A DNA stretch of 64,000 nucleotides from Vibrio sp. B1FLJ16 (GCF_905175385.1 NZ_HG992749.1:2914001-2978000); one strand, 5' to 3'; shown: positions 51,519-61,078, counted from the first letter of the stretch. The notes: generated by a model from the sequence alone, not told the origin. Translations and numbers: made by a program.

Positions 51519-52511
51519 ATGGCTACTCACCATACCCCTACGATTTATACTCAAGAGAACTTATTTGAGCAAGCAATAGGTGGTCCGATTGCTGAGCTCT
51601 GGCAAAGTCGTCAAGAAGGCTTTGTGAAAGGGACAGAGAAAAAGAAAATCTACTGGTGCAAGCTCACCAATCCTGAACACAAGAAAGCCGTACTGGTGGT
51701 CAACGGACGCATCGAGTCTTCCTGGAAATACCAGGAGCTGTTTTACGACTTCTACCGCCAGGGTTACGATGTCTATTCGTTTGATCACCGCGGACAAGGC
51801 CTGTCAGAGCGCCTGCTGCCGGACTCGGATATGGGTCACGTCTACGACTTCGCAGACTATATTGACGATATGGACATTGTGATCAAAAAGCACGACCTTA
51901 GCCACTACGAACAGTGCTTTATCGTCGCGCATTCCATGGGAGGGGCGATTGCAACCCGTTATCTGCAAACTCACCCACAGCATCATTTCACCGGTCTGAT
52001 TTTAACCGCGCCGATGTTCGGTATTAACTTACCGTGGTACTTATCTCCTATCGCGCTCCCTGTAACACAAATTTTATCGGCAGTGTCACCATTACCGCGC
52101 TACGCGCCGGGCCATCAACCTTATTACCCAAAACCGTTTGAAGATAATCCGCTCAGCCAGAGCTATGATCGCTATCAGTGGTTCCGCAGCCTCTACTCTG
52201 ACATGCCTGAACTGCAAGTTGGCGGACCAAGTACACGCTGGGTGTGGCAAGGGCTCATGGCTGCCAGGCAGTGTTTCCTGTTAACACGTCAGGTTAAACT
52301 GCCAGTATTACTGATTCAGGCAGGTAACGATCGTATCGTCAGTAATCTCGCCCAAAAACGTTTTATCGACAAACTGAGTAAAACCAACCCACATGCAGAG
52401 CTGCTATCGGTGGAAGGTGCTCATCATGAAATCTTGTTTGAAACAGATAAGTACCGTAACCAGGCACTGGATGCAATTTTCCGCTTTATGAGCTATCCTC
52501 AATCTGCCTAA
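51519..52511 (+). CDS. pldB: Lysophospholipase L2
   Basis: PldB hydrolyses lysophospholipids at the inner membrane. The ATG at 51519 gives 330 residues (E. coli 340). The alpha/beta-hydrolase serine is in AHSMGGAIAT (GxSxG type), preceded by the FDHRGQGLSERLLPD segment, and GAHHEILFE near the end supplies the catalytic histidine region. Upstream in-frame ATGs (51453, 51477) overlap the divergent rhtB start and are less likely. yigL follows on the same strand after a terminator-like hairpin. Confidence 0.94.
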   Translation: MATHHTPTIYTQENLFEQAIGGPIAELWQSRQEGFVKGTEKKKIYWCKLTNPEHKKAVLVVNGRIESSWKYQELFYDFYRQGYDVYSFDHRGQGLSERLLPDSDMGHVYDFADYIDDMDIVIKKHDLSHYEQCFIVAHSMGGAIATRYLQTHPQHHFTGLILTAPMFGINLPWYLSPIALPVTQILSAVSPLPRYAPGHQPYYPKPFEDNPLSQSYDRYQWFRSLYSDMPELQVGGPSTRWVWQGLMAARQCFLLTRQVKLPVLLIQAGNDRIVSNLAQKRFIDKLSKTNPHAELLSVEGAHHEILFETDKYRNQALDAIFRFMSYPQSA

Positions 52512-52541
52512 GGTTAGGGTTTGTTTGTTCTGCATCAGGTT

Positions 52542-52578
52542 TAAAGAGGAAATGCCATCCCGGCGATTTACCCTCTTT
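52542..52578 (+). terminator. Probable terminator after pldB
   Basis: AAAGAGG...AAAT pairs with ATTT...CCTCTTT in an interrupted stem followed by TTTC, about 30 bp beyond the pldB stop. Confidence 0.5.
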
Positions 52579-52741
52579 TTCATTCCTGTTTTGGCGTACA
52601 CTGCTTAGGTCTGCTCAGCTTCCATACAAAGGTGAGCAGCCTCTTAAGTTCCCCCGCATTCGGAGCATGATCTAGTCAATCTGCTGTACTCCGTTTGCAC
52701 TCCACCGATTCCATTCTATGTAAACCGTTTACGAGGGCTTC

Positions 52742-53578
52742 ATGAGCACATCGCTACCTTGCAAAGAGATCACTAAAATCGTTGCCTCAGATCTGGATGG
52801 CACCTTACTCGCTCCAAACCATCAGCTCAGCGCATATTCAAAAATGACACTACGAACACTGCATGAAATGGGCTACACCTTTATCTTTGCAACCGGCCGC
52901 CACCACGTAGATGTTGCAGGTATCCGCGGGCAAGTAGGTATTCCGGCTTACATGATCACCTCAAACGGTGCGCGCGTTCATGACCAGGAAGATAAACTTA
53001 CATACAGTGAAGACATCCCGCAACATCTGGTTCAGGGAGTGATCGACACGATCAAACACGATCATGAGATACTTATCCACATGTATCAGCACGATGACTG
53101 GCTGCTGAATAAAGATGATGAGTCGCTGCGCGAGTTCCATGACGAGTTCAGCTACAAACTGTTCGATGAACATCAGGCCCCCACAGACGGCATCGCGAAA
53201 ATATTTTTTACCCATGAAGGGAAAGATCATGAACGTTTAGCAGCATTCGAAACTAAGCTGCGTGAACAGTTTGGTGATCAGCTCAACATTGCCTTCTCGA
53301 CTCCCTGGTGCCTGGAAGTGATGAACGGAGAAGTCTCTAAAGGTCACGCCCTGCAAGCCATCGCTGAATCGCTTGGTCTGACTCTGGAAAACTGCCTGGC
53401 ATTTGGTGACGGTATGAACGATGTTGAAATGTTATCAATGGCAGGCAAAGGCTTAATCATGGGCACTGCACATGAGAAAGTGATGCAAGCGCTACCGGAT
53501 AATGAAGTGATTGGCAGCAATGCCGAAGACGCAGTTGCACGTTACCTGCAAAAACATTTACTGCTGGACGAGCAATAA
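52742..53578 (+). CDS. yigL: HAD-superfamily phosphatase, Cof/YigL type
   Basis: A 278-residue Cof-type HAD phosphatase: motif I ASDLDGTLLAP (nucleophile aspartate near residue 17), motif II FATGRHH, a C2-type cap, and motifs III/IV SKGHALQAIAE and FGDGMNDVEML. E. coli YigL dephosphorylates sugar phosphates and pyridoxal phosphate and helps in phosphosugar stress. pldB-yigL order is shared with E. coli. Substrate is inferred from family and synteny only. Confidence 0.92.
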   Translation: MSTSLPCKEITKIVASDLDGTLLAPNHQLSAYSKMTLRTLHEMGYTFIFATGRHHVDVAGIRGQVGIPAYMITSNGARVHDQEDKLTYSEDIPQHLVQGVIDTIKHDHEILIHMYQHDDWLLNKDDESLREFHDEFSYKLFDEHQAPTDGIAKIFFTHEGKDHERLAAFETKLREQFGDQLNIAFSTPWCLEVMNGEVSKGHALQAIAESLGLTLENCLAFGDGMNDVEMLSMAGKGLIMGTAHEKVMQALPDNEVIGSNAEDAVARYLQKHLLLDEQ

Positions 53579-53590
53579 ACAAACTACTTA

Positions 53591-53614
53591 AAGGGCTGCA
53601 TAACGCAGCCCTTT
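53591..53614. terminator. Terminator between yigL and the EVE gene
   Basis: AAGGGCTGC and GCAGCCCTT pair around ATAAC, between convergent genes, followed by TCTATT. Confidence 0.75.
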
Positions 53615-53617
53615 CTA

Positions 53618-54097
53618 TTATCTGGTTGCACACTGACCAGACAGTTTTTCTCGTCCCAGTATCGCTTCCCACTCATCTTCTGTAACTGGCATAACCGATA
53701 AACGATTGCCGCGTTTAACTAAAGGCATGTTCTCTAACTCGGGCATCGCCTTCATCACTGATAACGGAATTACGCGTTCTGTTTTTCGCACGAACTCAAC
53801 ATCGACCATGATCCAACGCGGATTTTCAGAATCTGATTTCGGGTCGTAATAATCGCTTTCAGGATCGAACTGGAAATGATCCGGATACGCTTCACGTACC
53901 ACTTTTGCAATCCCGGCAACGCCGACATGCTTGCATGAAGAGTGGTAAATCAGGACTAAATCACCAAGCTTAACCTGGTCACGCATCATGTTACGTGCCT
54001 GATAATTACGAACTCCCTCCCAACATGAAACCTTTTGTGTCCTGAGCGTGTCAATAGAAAAGGTATCTGGTTCAGTTTTAAACAACCAATATGCCAT
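53618..54097 (-). CDS. EVE domain-containing protein
   Basis: The ATG at 54095-54097 gives 159 residues starting MAYWLFKTEPDTFSIDTL, the standard start of THYN1-like EVE proteins; the frame is open upstream through the neighbouring promoter. CWEGVRNYQARNMMRDQVKLGDLVLIYHSSC and the C-terminal LSVMPVTEDEWEAIL are typical. EVE domains share the PUA-like fold that binds modified bases in DNA or RNA; the ligand is unknown here. Divergent from the COG3650 lipoprotein, 46 bp apart. Confidence 0.88.
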   Translation of the reverse strand: MAYWLFKTEPDTFSIDTLRTQKVSCWEGVRNYQARNMMRDQVKLGDLVLIYHSSCKHVGVAGIAKVVREAYPDHFQFDPESDYYDPKSDSENPRWIMVDVEFVRKTERVIPLSVMKAMPELENMPLVKRGNRLSVMPVTEDEWEAILGREKLSGQCATR

Positions 54098-54143
54098 AAT
54101 GCCATCCGATGCCAATGAGTAACAATAATAAGGAAGATATAAC

Positions 54144-55694
54144 ATGAAGGCTTTAAAAAACCCAGTGACCCTCGCCACTCTGCTGGTTCTGCAGGCATGT
54201 AGCTCGCAACCGCCACAATCCGGCGCAGAAGCTCCGGTCTCGCCACCGGCCTCACTGGATAAGCCTGAAACTATTCAACCTCAAACCTTTATGTTACGTG
54301 GCACAGTGGTTATCGGCAATGAAAGTCAGTACATCATGCCTTGTGGCAGTGATAAACAATACTGGCTGCAACTGTCTCCGTCGCAAATTCAGCGCGCAAT
54401 GTCACTGAGTCATCAGCCTTATCAACACATGTATGGTGAAATCATTGGCTATCTGAATCCACCCGGTAGCACGGGGTTCTCTGCTGACTTCGATGCCAAC
54501 TTTGTCGTCGAACAGATAAACCACCTTACCAGCGAGAACCCTGACCGTTGCAATCAAACAAGCAAACCGACCCGGGTGTTTGGCAACGAGCCATTCTGGT
54601 CCGCGAGCTTTGAATCCGATGCTCTACAGTTGCAACAACCGGGCAAACCCACTGAAACGTTGGTCATTGAAGGTAACCATTTGCAACCTCGTCAGCGCAC
54701 ATATCAGCTTGCGGATGGCGAACTGCGTATGACAGAGAACCTCTGCTCTGACACCATGAGTGACGCCATCTATGGCTGGAAAGCGACGCTTACGCATAAT
54801 GGGACAACGTATGAGGGATGCGGTGTGACAGCGAATGTCGACTCAACACTCGAGTGGGCAAAGACTTATGTAGCAACCTCAACCCGCTCACAGGGGTTTG
54901 AAGTGCAGATGACCTTAAACCCTGACCACAGCGCGACCACCCAGTACAGTTACACGGATGGTCAGGCACCGCTGACAGAGCGCGGTTACTGGCAACAACT
55001 TAGTCCGTCTCAAGTTCAGGTTGTTATGACTCACCACCAGCAACAGCGTTTACAGTCAGAGCGACTTTTCAGCCGCGAAGGCAACCAGCTTAAAGCCACT
55101 AAAGAGAAAGTCGGTAACCTGGTTTACCCGATTGCAGACGGTGGTCTGGTGTTATACCCGGCTACCGTGCGCCAGACTGACGCTCAGCAAATGGCTCCGG
55201 AACGTGCCAGCAAGCCTATCGGCAGCGCCGACATTCCGTCCAGTGCAGACTTCGATTCCAAAGTTGATGCCGCTGTGCGCAATTACTTCTTTATAAATAA
55301 AACCAATCCAAGCAACAACCAGTACCGCTGGCTGACTTACGACCTGAATAGTGACGGCAATGAAGAGCTGCTAGTACAGCTCGACTGGTGTGGCTCTGGC
55401 GGTTGTACTCTGCTGGTGTTTGAAAACCACCAGCAAGCATGGCGCTTCAATAGCCGCATTACCTTAGTAAAGAGCCCGGTTATGCTGGGTCAGCAAACCT
55501 CACACGGTTGGCGTGACCTGGTTTTCAGCGTCAGTGGTGGCGGAGCAACCCCAGCTCAGCATGTCATGCAGTACACCAGTGTCAGCTATCCGATTAACCC
55601 GAGCATGGCACCAACGGCAACACCCGGACAAGTAAGTGGTGTGCGTCTGTTCTCTGATGGTATCAGCCCTGTCCGCGAAGGAGTGCGCCTGTAA
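54144..55694 (+). CDS. COG3650-type outer-membrane or periplasmic lipoprotein
   Basis: A 516-residue protein with a lipoprotein signal ending LVLQAC-SS (lipobox cysteine at residue 19), then a proline-rich linker. A central segment has VFGNEPFWSASFE and LCSDTMSDAIYGWKATLTHNGTTYEGCG, the mark of COG3650 small-ligand-like domains. The C-terminal third contains DLNSDGNEELLVQLDWCGSGGCTLLVFE, an EF-hand-like DxNxDG calcium motif. AAGGAAGATATAAC precedes the ATG. The stop overlaps the tapT start (TAATG). Function unknown. Confidence 0.8.
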   Translation: MKALKNPVTLATLLVLQACSSQPPQSGAEAPVSPPASLDKPETIQPQTFMLRGTVVIGNESQYIMPCGSDKQYWLQLSPSQIQRAMSLSHQPYQHMYGEIIGYLNPPGSTGFSADFDANFVVEQINHLTSENPDRCNQTSKPTRVFGNEPFWSASFESDALQLQQPGKPTETLVIEGNHLQPRQRTYQLADGELRMTENLCSDTMSDAIYGWKATLTHNGTTYEGCGVTANVDSTLEWAKTYVATSTRSQGFEVQMTLNPDHSATTQYSYTDGQAPLTERGYWQQLSPSQVQVVMTHHQQQRLQSERLFSREGNQLKATKEKVGNLVYPIADGGLVLYPATVRQTDAQQMAPERASKPIGSADIPSSADFDSKVDAAVRNYFFINKTNPSNNQYRWLTYDLNSDGNEELLVQLDWCGSGGCTLLVFENHQQAWRFNSRITLVKSPVMLGQQTSHGWRDLVFSVSGGGATPAQHVMQYTSVSYPINPSMAPTATPGQVSGVRLFSDGISPVREGVRL

Positions 55695-56290
55695 TGTCGC
55701 AGCCGTGTCCGGATTGTAGTTTTCACTTTAACTGTATCTGCTCACTGTTGCCAAAGCTCACCAGTGAGCATGCAATGATACTGCTGATGCACCCAAATGA
55801 AGTCTCGCGGGATACCAACACGGGTAAATTACTACAGCAATGCAGGCTCAATGTCGAACAAATCATTTGGGACCGAAAACAGCCTCCTCAAGAGTTAATG
55901 GAACGGCTTGAAGACTCGGAGCTTTATCCTGTATTGCTGTTTCCTGGAGAAGAAAGTCTGACATTAGAAAACGTGAAGCAGCTGAGCAAGCAACAAAACA
56001 GACAGCCACTGTTTATTATTCTGGATGCCACCTGGCAGGAAGCGCGCAAGATGATTAACAAGAGCCACTGGCTGAAAAACGTTCCGCTCATGGGGCTGGT
56101 CACGCAAGGTGAATCGGATTACCAGTTACGCCGCAATCAGCAACAAGGCAACCTGTGTACGTTTGAAGTTGCTGCACAGTTGCTTGGGCAGTTAGGTGAG
56201 GAAGATAACCAGCGGCAGATGCAAAGCTTCTTCGACCATTATATTGCGGCCTTTCAAGCCGAGAAGAGCGGACATCCACTCAAACGGTGA
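55694..56290 (+). CDS. tapT: DTW-domain tRNA-uridine aminocarboxypropyltransferase
   Basis: TapT-type enzymes put the acp3 group of SAM on uridine 47 of tRNA. It has 198 residues: an N-terminal zinc-like cluster CPDCSFHFNCICSLLP (Cys4 spacing), LMHPNEVSRDTNTGKLL, and the DTW motif as LDATWQEARKM near residue 117. E. coli TapT (YfiP) is slightly longer. Its ATG shares one base with the lipoprotein stop, so the two are translationally coupled. A terminator and a parS site follow. Confidence 0.88.
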   Translation: MSQPCPDCSFHFNCICSLLPKLTSEHAMILLMHPNEVSRDTNTGKLLQQCRLNVEQIIWDRKQPPQELMERLEDSELYPVLLFPGEESLTLENVKQLSKQQNRQPLFIILDATWQEARKMINKSHWLKNVPLMGLVTQGESDYQLRRNQQQGNLCTFEVAAQLLGQLGEEDNQRQMQSFFDHYIAAFQAEKSGHPLKR

Positions 56291-56305
56291 TGGGAAACAG
56301 GCCTG

Positions 56306-56339
56306 AAAAAAGCGCAACCCAAAGGAACTGCGTTTTTTT
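56306..56339 (+). terminator. Terminator after tapT
   Basis: AAAAAGCGCA and TGCGTTTTT pair (one bulged base) with a T-run, 15 bp beyond the tapT stop. The A-run on the other side may let it also end yigB transcription. Confidence 0.7.
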
Positions 56340-56345
56340 ACACGC

Positions 56346-56359
56346 GTTTCACGTGAAAC
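56346..56359. other. parS centromere-like site (ParB binding)
   Basis: GTTTCACGTGAAAC is a perfect 14-bp palindrome identical to the core of the bacterial chromosomal parS consensus (TGTTTCACGTGAAACA). With flanks it reads C-GTTTCACGTGAAAC-A. It lies in the short gap between convergent tapT and yigB. No second copy was found by eye in the window. In Vibrio the primary chromosome carries a few parS sites near its origin. Confidence 0.9.
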
Positions 56360-56388
56360 AACAACGGATATTGTTTAAGCAGATTCGA

Positions 56389-57105
56389 TTAAACAAGAGT
56401 CAGCAAAGGTGGTAAGTGATGGATTTCCAAATCTGGAAGAGTACGTACTCTTGGTGACTGCGCGACATTGTTGTGCACATCGTTAAACCAACATGCTGCA
56501 AACCCGGCCAGCTTAGCGCCATGAACATCAGTAACAATGTGGTCACCGACATGCAGAATATTTTCTGCCGGCAAACCCAGAATCTGCTGTGCTTTAGTGA
56601 ACATATCTCCGGCTGGCTTGGCTAAACCATCAGGCCCCGCCTTCAGCACAGTGTGAAAGTATGGCGTCAAACCGACTTTATCTAAGTCAACATTGCCATT
56701 GGTGATCGCCACCAGCGGGATCTTCTCGCCAAGTTTAGTCAGCACATCAAGGCTTGGTTGTGGCACTTCAAACCGGCTCCGCCAATCCAGAGCTATCTGT
56801 AAGCCCTCTTCCGCTGCTGATTGTGCTTGTTTCGTATCATAGCCCGCTTCGAGAAACCCCTGTTTGAGCTGTACCAGGCGGCAAAGAGTGACATCACTTT
56901 TTAACTCAGGAGACTGGCGTAAAACGCGCTTTTTCACCTCAAGCCAATCCGGCCTTTCCATATGAGCGACCGCCGGATGCATGTGCTGCAACCAGGACAA
57001 GAGTTCACGTTCCATGCGGACAATGACCGGATAGTTGTTATAGAGGGTGTCATCAAGGTCAAACGTCATGGCCTTGACTGGTGCGATACGGCGGTAAAAC
57101 TTCAT
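56389..57105 (-). CDS. yigB: HAD-superfamily phosphatase YigB (FMN/ARPP phosphatase type)
   Basis: A 238-residue HAD protein with motif I MTFDLDDTLYNN (aspartates near 16 and 18), motif II AITNGNVD, and motif IV HVGDHIVTDVHGAKLAGFAACWFN. E. coli YigB dephosphorylates FMN and the riboflavin precursor ARPP. It follows xerC by three bases, as in the enterobacterial dapF-yigA-xerC-yigB operon. Substrate is by orthology only. Confidence 0.93.
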   Translation of the reverse strand: MKFYRRIAPVKAMTFDLDDTLYNNYPVIVRMERELLSWLQHMHPAVAHMERPDWLEVKKRVLRQSPELKSDVTLCRLVQLKQGFLEAGYDTKQAQSAAEEGLQIALDWRSRFEVPQPSLDVLTKLGEKIPLVAITNGNVDLDKVGLTPYFHTVLKAGPDGLAKPAGDMFTKAQQILGLPAENILHVGDHIVTDVHGAKLAGFAACWFNDVHNNVAQSPRVRTLPDLEIHHLPPLLTLV

Positions 57106-57108
57106 TCT

Positions 57109-58038
57109 TTAGTCTCCGCTCTTTTTACGTGCCCGCGGGTGTGCCTGATCATAAGCCTGCGCTAAATGCTGGAAGTCCAAATGAGTATAGATCTGAGTGG
57201 TCGAAATATTTTCGTGCCCCAGCAGCTCCTGCACCGCCCTTAAGTTATTACTGGATTCCAGCATATGAGTGGCAAAGGAGTGACGCAGCTTGTGCGGACT
57301 GATGTGGCTGGCCACCGACTGCTTTTGTCCCCACTCCGCCATGCGCTTTTGCACACTGCGGTGAGAAATACGCGTCCCTAGCTTGGAAACAAACAATGCG
57401 GGTTCACCCGCTTCAGCAAGACTGCCACGGATTTTGAGCCATTTACCTACCCACTTAGTCGCCATGCCGGAAAATGGCACCTTACGCTCTTTGTCACCTT
57501 TACCGATGACACGCAATTCGCCACTGCGCAGATGCACGTCCCGGACATCGACACTGACCAGCTCAGCCAGGCGTAAACCCGCACCGTACATCAACTCCAT
57601 CATCGCACGATCACGTACCGCCAGCGGATCGTCTTCATTCACTTCCAGTAACTGGTTTACTTCATCAACGTCGAGGTTTTTGGGCAACGGTCGCTTTTTA
57701 CGTGGAGCGGAAACACCTTTGGCCGGATTTGCTGACATCTCACCACGCAGGATAAGAAAATCAAAGAAACTGCGCAGTGACGATAACCGGGTAGCCAGGC
57801 TACTCGCTTTCATCCCTTCGCGCATCCCCTTACCCGCTAACTGACGAACCCAGCCAGCATCAACCTGGGACCAGTCTTTCAGGCCCATTTCAGTTAAGTG
57901 CTGCGCCATGGTTTCCAGTTGTTGCTTGTAGTTGCGCTGAGTGTGCAGGCTCAGCCCCTTCTCGCTTCGCAGAAACTCATAAAAACGCTCAAGAGGCTTT
58001 TGCAGGCTATTTGGCAGAGGAGTGTTTGGAGTTGTCAT
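57109..58038 (-). CDS. xerC: Site-specific tyrosine recombinase XerC
   Basis: XerC with XerD resolves chromosome dimers at dif. The ATG at 58036-58038 gives 309 residues (E. coli 298); a neighbouring ATG at 58041 is equally possible. The SAM-like N-domain (KPLERFYEFLRSEKGLSLHTQRNY) precedes the catalytic residues: Arg in YGAGLRLAELV, Lys in GKGDKERKVP, HxLRH in SPHKLRHSFATHML, His and Tyr in LLGHENISTTQIYTHL. The gene overlaps DUF484 by 32 bp and lies next to yigB. Confidence 0.97.
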   Translation of the reverse strand: MTTPNTPLPNSLQKPLERFYEFLRSEKGLSLHTQRNYKQQLETMAQHLTEMGLKDWSQVDAGWVRQLAGKGMREGMKASSLATRLSSLRSFFDFLILRGEMSANPAKGVSAPRKKRPLPKNLDVDEVNQLLEVNEDDPLAVRDRAMMELMYGAGLRLAELVSVDVRDVHLRSGELRVIGKGDKERKVPFSGMATKWVGKWLKIRGSLAEAGEPALFVSKLGTRISHRSVQKRMAEWGQKQSVASHISPHKLRHSFATHMLESSNNLRAVQELLGHENISTTQIYTHLDFQHLAQAYDQAHPRARKKSGD

Positions 58039-58738
58039 CATCGTAACGTTGCCATACCAGTGTTTGAGCAAGATGCGCGACCACTAAGGATAAATGACGC
58101 AAAAACAAGGTATCCATATCAGGCTGGAAATGGCCGCCATCCTCGCTTGAGAAGACTAGCACGCCGAGCGTCTGCTTCTTCACCAGCGGCAACACGACAT
58201 AAGAGCCCATTTCAGGGACCTCGATGTCACCAAACAGGGCTTCGCGATCGACTTTACGTAATCGGCCGAGATACGCCTCTTTACCGTTAAGGTGTGTGGT
58301 AGCAAAACGCTGATAGTTTCCCGTACTCAGCTGAACCGACGCATCACACTGACTAAAAAGACGAACGTAAGCACGTAAACCCAAATCATGGGCTTTCTGC
58401 TCAATGGCATAAATCACTTGCTTAAAGTCAACGCACTTAAGGATCTGCCCCTGCAGGTCCATGAACTCATAGAAGGTTCTGTCATTGCTGGCAGCCAGCG
58501 ACATCAGTGTCGTAATCTCTTCTTCAAGTTCTTCGATACGCTGACGCTGGCGGTTCATCTGAACATGCACCAGCGAAACCGCCCCCAAGTCCGCGTGCGG
58601 AAACGAGAGACGGTCAACCAGCTCCGGACGCTGAACAAAGAAATCCGGATGATCTTTAAGATACTCTGCAACAACCTCGGCCGTCAGCGTATCGGCTTCA
58701 ACCTGAGACAACACGTTTTCTTTCTCTTCTATTAGCAC
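58007..58738 (-). CDS. DUF484 family protein (YigA-like)
   Basis: A 243-residue protein: an N-terminal [24 protein letters not shown], a coiled-coil around 60-85 ([20 protein letters not shown]), then a GAF-like domain with a [25 protein letters not shown] segment. DUF484 lies between dapF and xerC in many gammaproteobacteria; its function is unknown. The start is a GTG overlapping dapF by 7 bp, and the end overlaps xerC by 32 bp, so the operon is tightly packed. Confidence 0.88.
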   Translation of the reverse strand: MLIEEKENVLSQVEADTLTAEVVAEYLKDHPDFFVQRPELVDRLSFPHADLGAVSLVHVQMNRQRQRIEELEEEITTLMSLAASNDRTFYEFMDLQGQILKCVDFKQVIYAIEQKAHDLGLRAYVRLFSQCDASVQLSTGNYQRFATTHLNGKEAYLGRLRKVDREALFGDIEVPEMGSYVVLPLVKKQTLGVLVFSSEDGGHFQPDMDTLFLRHLSLVVAHLAQTLVWQRYDDDNSKHSSAK

Positions 58739-59562
58739 GACAGCTGCCCATCAAATACGTGAGTGGTCGGGCCAGTCATAAACAACGGCTTACCCGGACC
58801 CTGCCAGGAAATATTCAGCTCGCCGCCTGGCAGAGATACTTTGACATTCTCATCCAGCAGCCCCTGCAGAATTCCGACTGCAACTGCGCCACACGCACCA
58901 CTGCCACACGCCTGGGTTTCACCAGCACCGCGTTCATACACGCGCAGACGGATATTGTTCCGGTCGACTACCTGCATAAAGCCGGCATTCACCCGTTCAG
59001 GGAAACGTTCGTGCGATTCTAAAAGCGGCCCGAGTGTCTCGACATCAGCAGTATCGACATCATCCACCACAGTGACAACATGCGGGTTACCCATGCTGAC
59101 AGCGCCACAAAACAGAGTCTTGTCACCGGCACGCATGATATAGGTTTTCTCTTTTTGTTTCGCTTTGAAGGGAATCTTGTTCGGTTCGAATTCTGGTACG
59201 CCCATATTGACCGTGACTTCATCATCTTCTTCAACGTTGAGGACCATCTTTCCTTTCTTAGTACTGACGCTGATACTGTACTTGTTAGTCAGACCTTTCA
59301 GGCGGACAAAACGTGCAAAACAGCGTGCGCCATTTCCGCACTGCTCCACCTCACTACCATCCGCATTAAAAATGCGGTAATGGAAGTCTGTCTCAGGATC
59401 GTATGGTGCTTCAACTACCAGAAGCTGGTCAAACCCGACTCCGGTATGACGATTCGCCAGTCGGCGGATCAACTCTTGCGAGAAAAACACGTTCTGGGTG
59501 ATACAGTCAACGACCATAAAGTCGTTACCCAAACCGTGCATTTTGGAAAAATGGAAATGCAT
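58732..59562 (-). CDS. dapF: Diaminopimelate epimerase
   Basis: DapF converts LL- to meso-diaminopimelate for peptidoglycan and lysine. The 276 residues (E. coli 274) have the two catalytic cysteines: C75 in [13 protein letters not shown] and C219 in [34 protein letters not shown] is the usual start. It follows lysA by 10 bp, so both act on the same substrate pool from one transcript. Confidence 0.98.
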   Translation of the reverse strand: MHFHFSKMHGLGNDFMVVDCITQNVFFSQELIRRLANRHTGVGFDQLLVVEAPYDPETDFHYRIFNADGSEVEQCGNGARCFARFVRLKGLTNKYSISVSTKKGKMVLNVEEDDEVTVNMGVPEFEPNKIPFKAKQKEKTYIMRAGDKTLFCGAVSMGNPHVVTVVDDVDTADVETLGPLLESHERFPERVNAGFMQVVDRNNIRLRVYERGAGETQACGSGACGAVAVGILQGLLDENVKVSLPGGELNISWQGPGKPLFMTGPTTHVFDGQLSC

Positions 59563-59572
59563 GTGTTGTGTG

Positions 59573-60826
59573 TTACTCCGGTAGAATCTGTTCCAGCTGC
59601 CACAAACTGGTCAGCTCTTCACGCTGGCGTACTAAATGGCTTTGCTTGCCGTCTACCATTACTTCCGCCGCTCGGGTACGGGTATTGTAATTCGAAGACA
59701 TAACAAAACCATAGGCGCCAGCAGAACGAACCGCGAGTAGATCACCTTCTTGTAAAACTAATGCGCGATCTTTACCCAGGAAATCACCCGTTTCACAAAT
59801 TGGGCCCACTAAATCGTAAGTTTGCGATTCGCCTTCACGTGGTGAAACCGGCACAATATCTTGCCACGCCTGGTAAAGTGCAGGACGCATCAAGTCATTC
59901 ATCGCGGCATCAATGATGGCAAAGTTTTTGTGTTCGGTGTGTTTTAAGAACTCAACACGTGTCAGTAAGATACCTGCATTCGCAGCAATCGCACGGCCCG
60001 GTTCAAAAATCAGTTCCAGTTCTTGATGATTTTCCAGACGGCCTAACAGCGCTTTAGCGTAATCAGATGGCTGAGGAGGCAGTTCATCACGGTAGACAAC
60101 CCCCAGACCACCACCAACATCAAGGTGACGAATATTGATACCTTGCGCCTTCAGGTCATCAATCAGAGTCAGCAGACGATCAGTCGCATCAATAAACGGC
60201 TCAATATCCGTTAACTGTGAACCGATATGACAGTCGATACCCTGTACGTTTAAGTTCGGCAGACTTTGTGCGAACTTGTACACCTCTGGTGCACGGTCGA
60301 AAGCGATACCAAACTTGTTGTCACGCAGACCAGTCGAAATATAAGGGTGCGTTTTCGCATCGACATCAGGGTTAATACGCAACGAAATTGGTGCAATTAC
60401 GCCAAGCTCTCCCGCAACTTTGTCAAGACGTTCCAGTTCTGGCTCAGACTCAACGTTAAAACACTTGATACCAAGTTCCAGTGCACGTTTCATTTCTGCA
60501 GGCGTTTTACCAACACCTGAAAACACAACCTTCTTCGCATCACCACCAGCAGCAATAACACGTTCCAGTTCACCACCAGAGACAATGTCAAAGCCTGACC
60601 CTAATCGAGCTAATGTATTGAGTACACCTAAGTTTGAATTTGCTTTTACCGCATAACAAACCAGATGTGGATGCTGACCCACAGCACTATCAAACGCCTT
60701 CCAGTGGCGTTCCAGCGTAGCTCGAGAGTAGACATAAAGAGGAGTGCCATATTGCTCGGCCAGAGCTTGAAGTGAGACATCTTCGGCCCAAAGTTGGCCA
60801 TCATCCTGATAGTTGAAGTAATCCAA
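59573..60826 (-). CDS. lysA: Diaminopimelate decarboxylase
   Basis: LysA decarboxylates meso-diaminopimelate to lysine with PLP. The 417 residues have the PLP lysine in CYAVKANSN (about residue 60), [15 protein letters not shown], the [11 protein letters not shown] phosphate loop, and the catalytic [11 protein letters not shown] with ..[13 protein letters not shown].. . It resembles the Pseudomonas type more than E. coli LysA. The start is TTG with AGGGAAG eight bases upstream. lptM lies upstream and dapF downstream. Confidence 0.97.
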   Translation of the reverse strand: MDYFNYQDDGQLWAEDVSLQALAEQYGTPLYVYSRATLERHWKAFDSAVGQHPHLVCYAVKANSNLGVLNTLARLGSGFDIVSGGELERVIAAGGDAKKVVFSGVGKTPAEMKRALELGIKCFNVESEPELERLDKVAGELGVIAPISLRINPDVDAKTHPYISTGLRDNKFGIAFDRAPEVYKFAQSLPNLNVQGIDCHIGSQLTDIEPFIDATDRLLTLIDDLKAQGINIRHLDVGGGLGVVYRDELPPQPSDYAKALLGRLENHQELELIFEPGRAIAANAGILLTRVEFLKHTEHKNFAIIDAAMNDLMRPALYQAWQDIVPVSPREGESQTYDLVGPICETGDFLGKDRALVLQEGDLLAVRSAGAYGFVMSSNYNTRTRAAEVMVDGKQSHLVRQREELTSLWQLEQILPE

Positions 60827-60887
60827 AATTCGCTTCCCTTATTTTATTCGACTGCAGAACCCTAATTTCACCCTAAGGGGTGGCTAT

Positions 60888-61004
60888 TTATTGTGATTGT
60901 TCATTTTGCTGAGTGTCGTCCGGGATGTAGAGAGAACCTGTCTGACCACACCCTGCCAAGGTCGCGGCAACCATCACAAACAACACAGTAACTATTTTTT
61001 TCAT
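60888..61004 (-). CDS. lptM: LPS translocon maturation chaperone LptM (small lipoprotein)
   Basis: A 38-residue lipoprotein: the signal peptide MKKIVTVLFVMVAATLAG ends at a lipobox cysteine (C19), followed by GQTGSLYIPDD. The LxGCGxxGxLYxP pattern is the LptM (YifL) signature; LptM helps LptD mature in the outer membrane. It sits upstream of lysA-dapF and divergent from cyaY, matching the E. coli cyaY/yifL/dapF locus. ATG at 61002-61004; stop at 60888-60890. Confidence 0.9.
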   Translation of the reverse strand: MKKIVTVLFVMVAATLAGCGQTGSLYIPDDTQQNEQSQ

Positions 61005-61078
61005 TTGGCATATCGTGATTATTAAATCAATGCCCCCTATAATCGCACCACATTCAGGAAAAGCAATAGGACAGACGG

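Noticed and set aside
59840..59856. A TTCACGTGGTGAAAC sequence resembling parS
   Set aside because: Three extra bases interrupt the palindrome centre, and it lies inside the lysA coding sequence.
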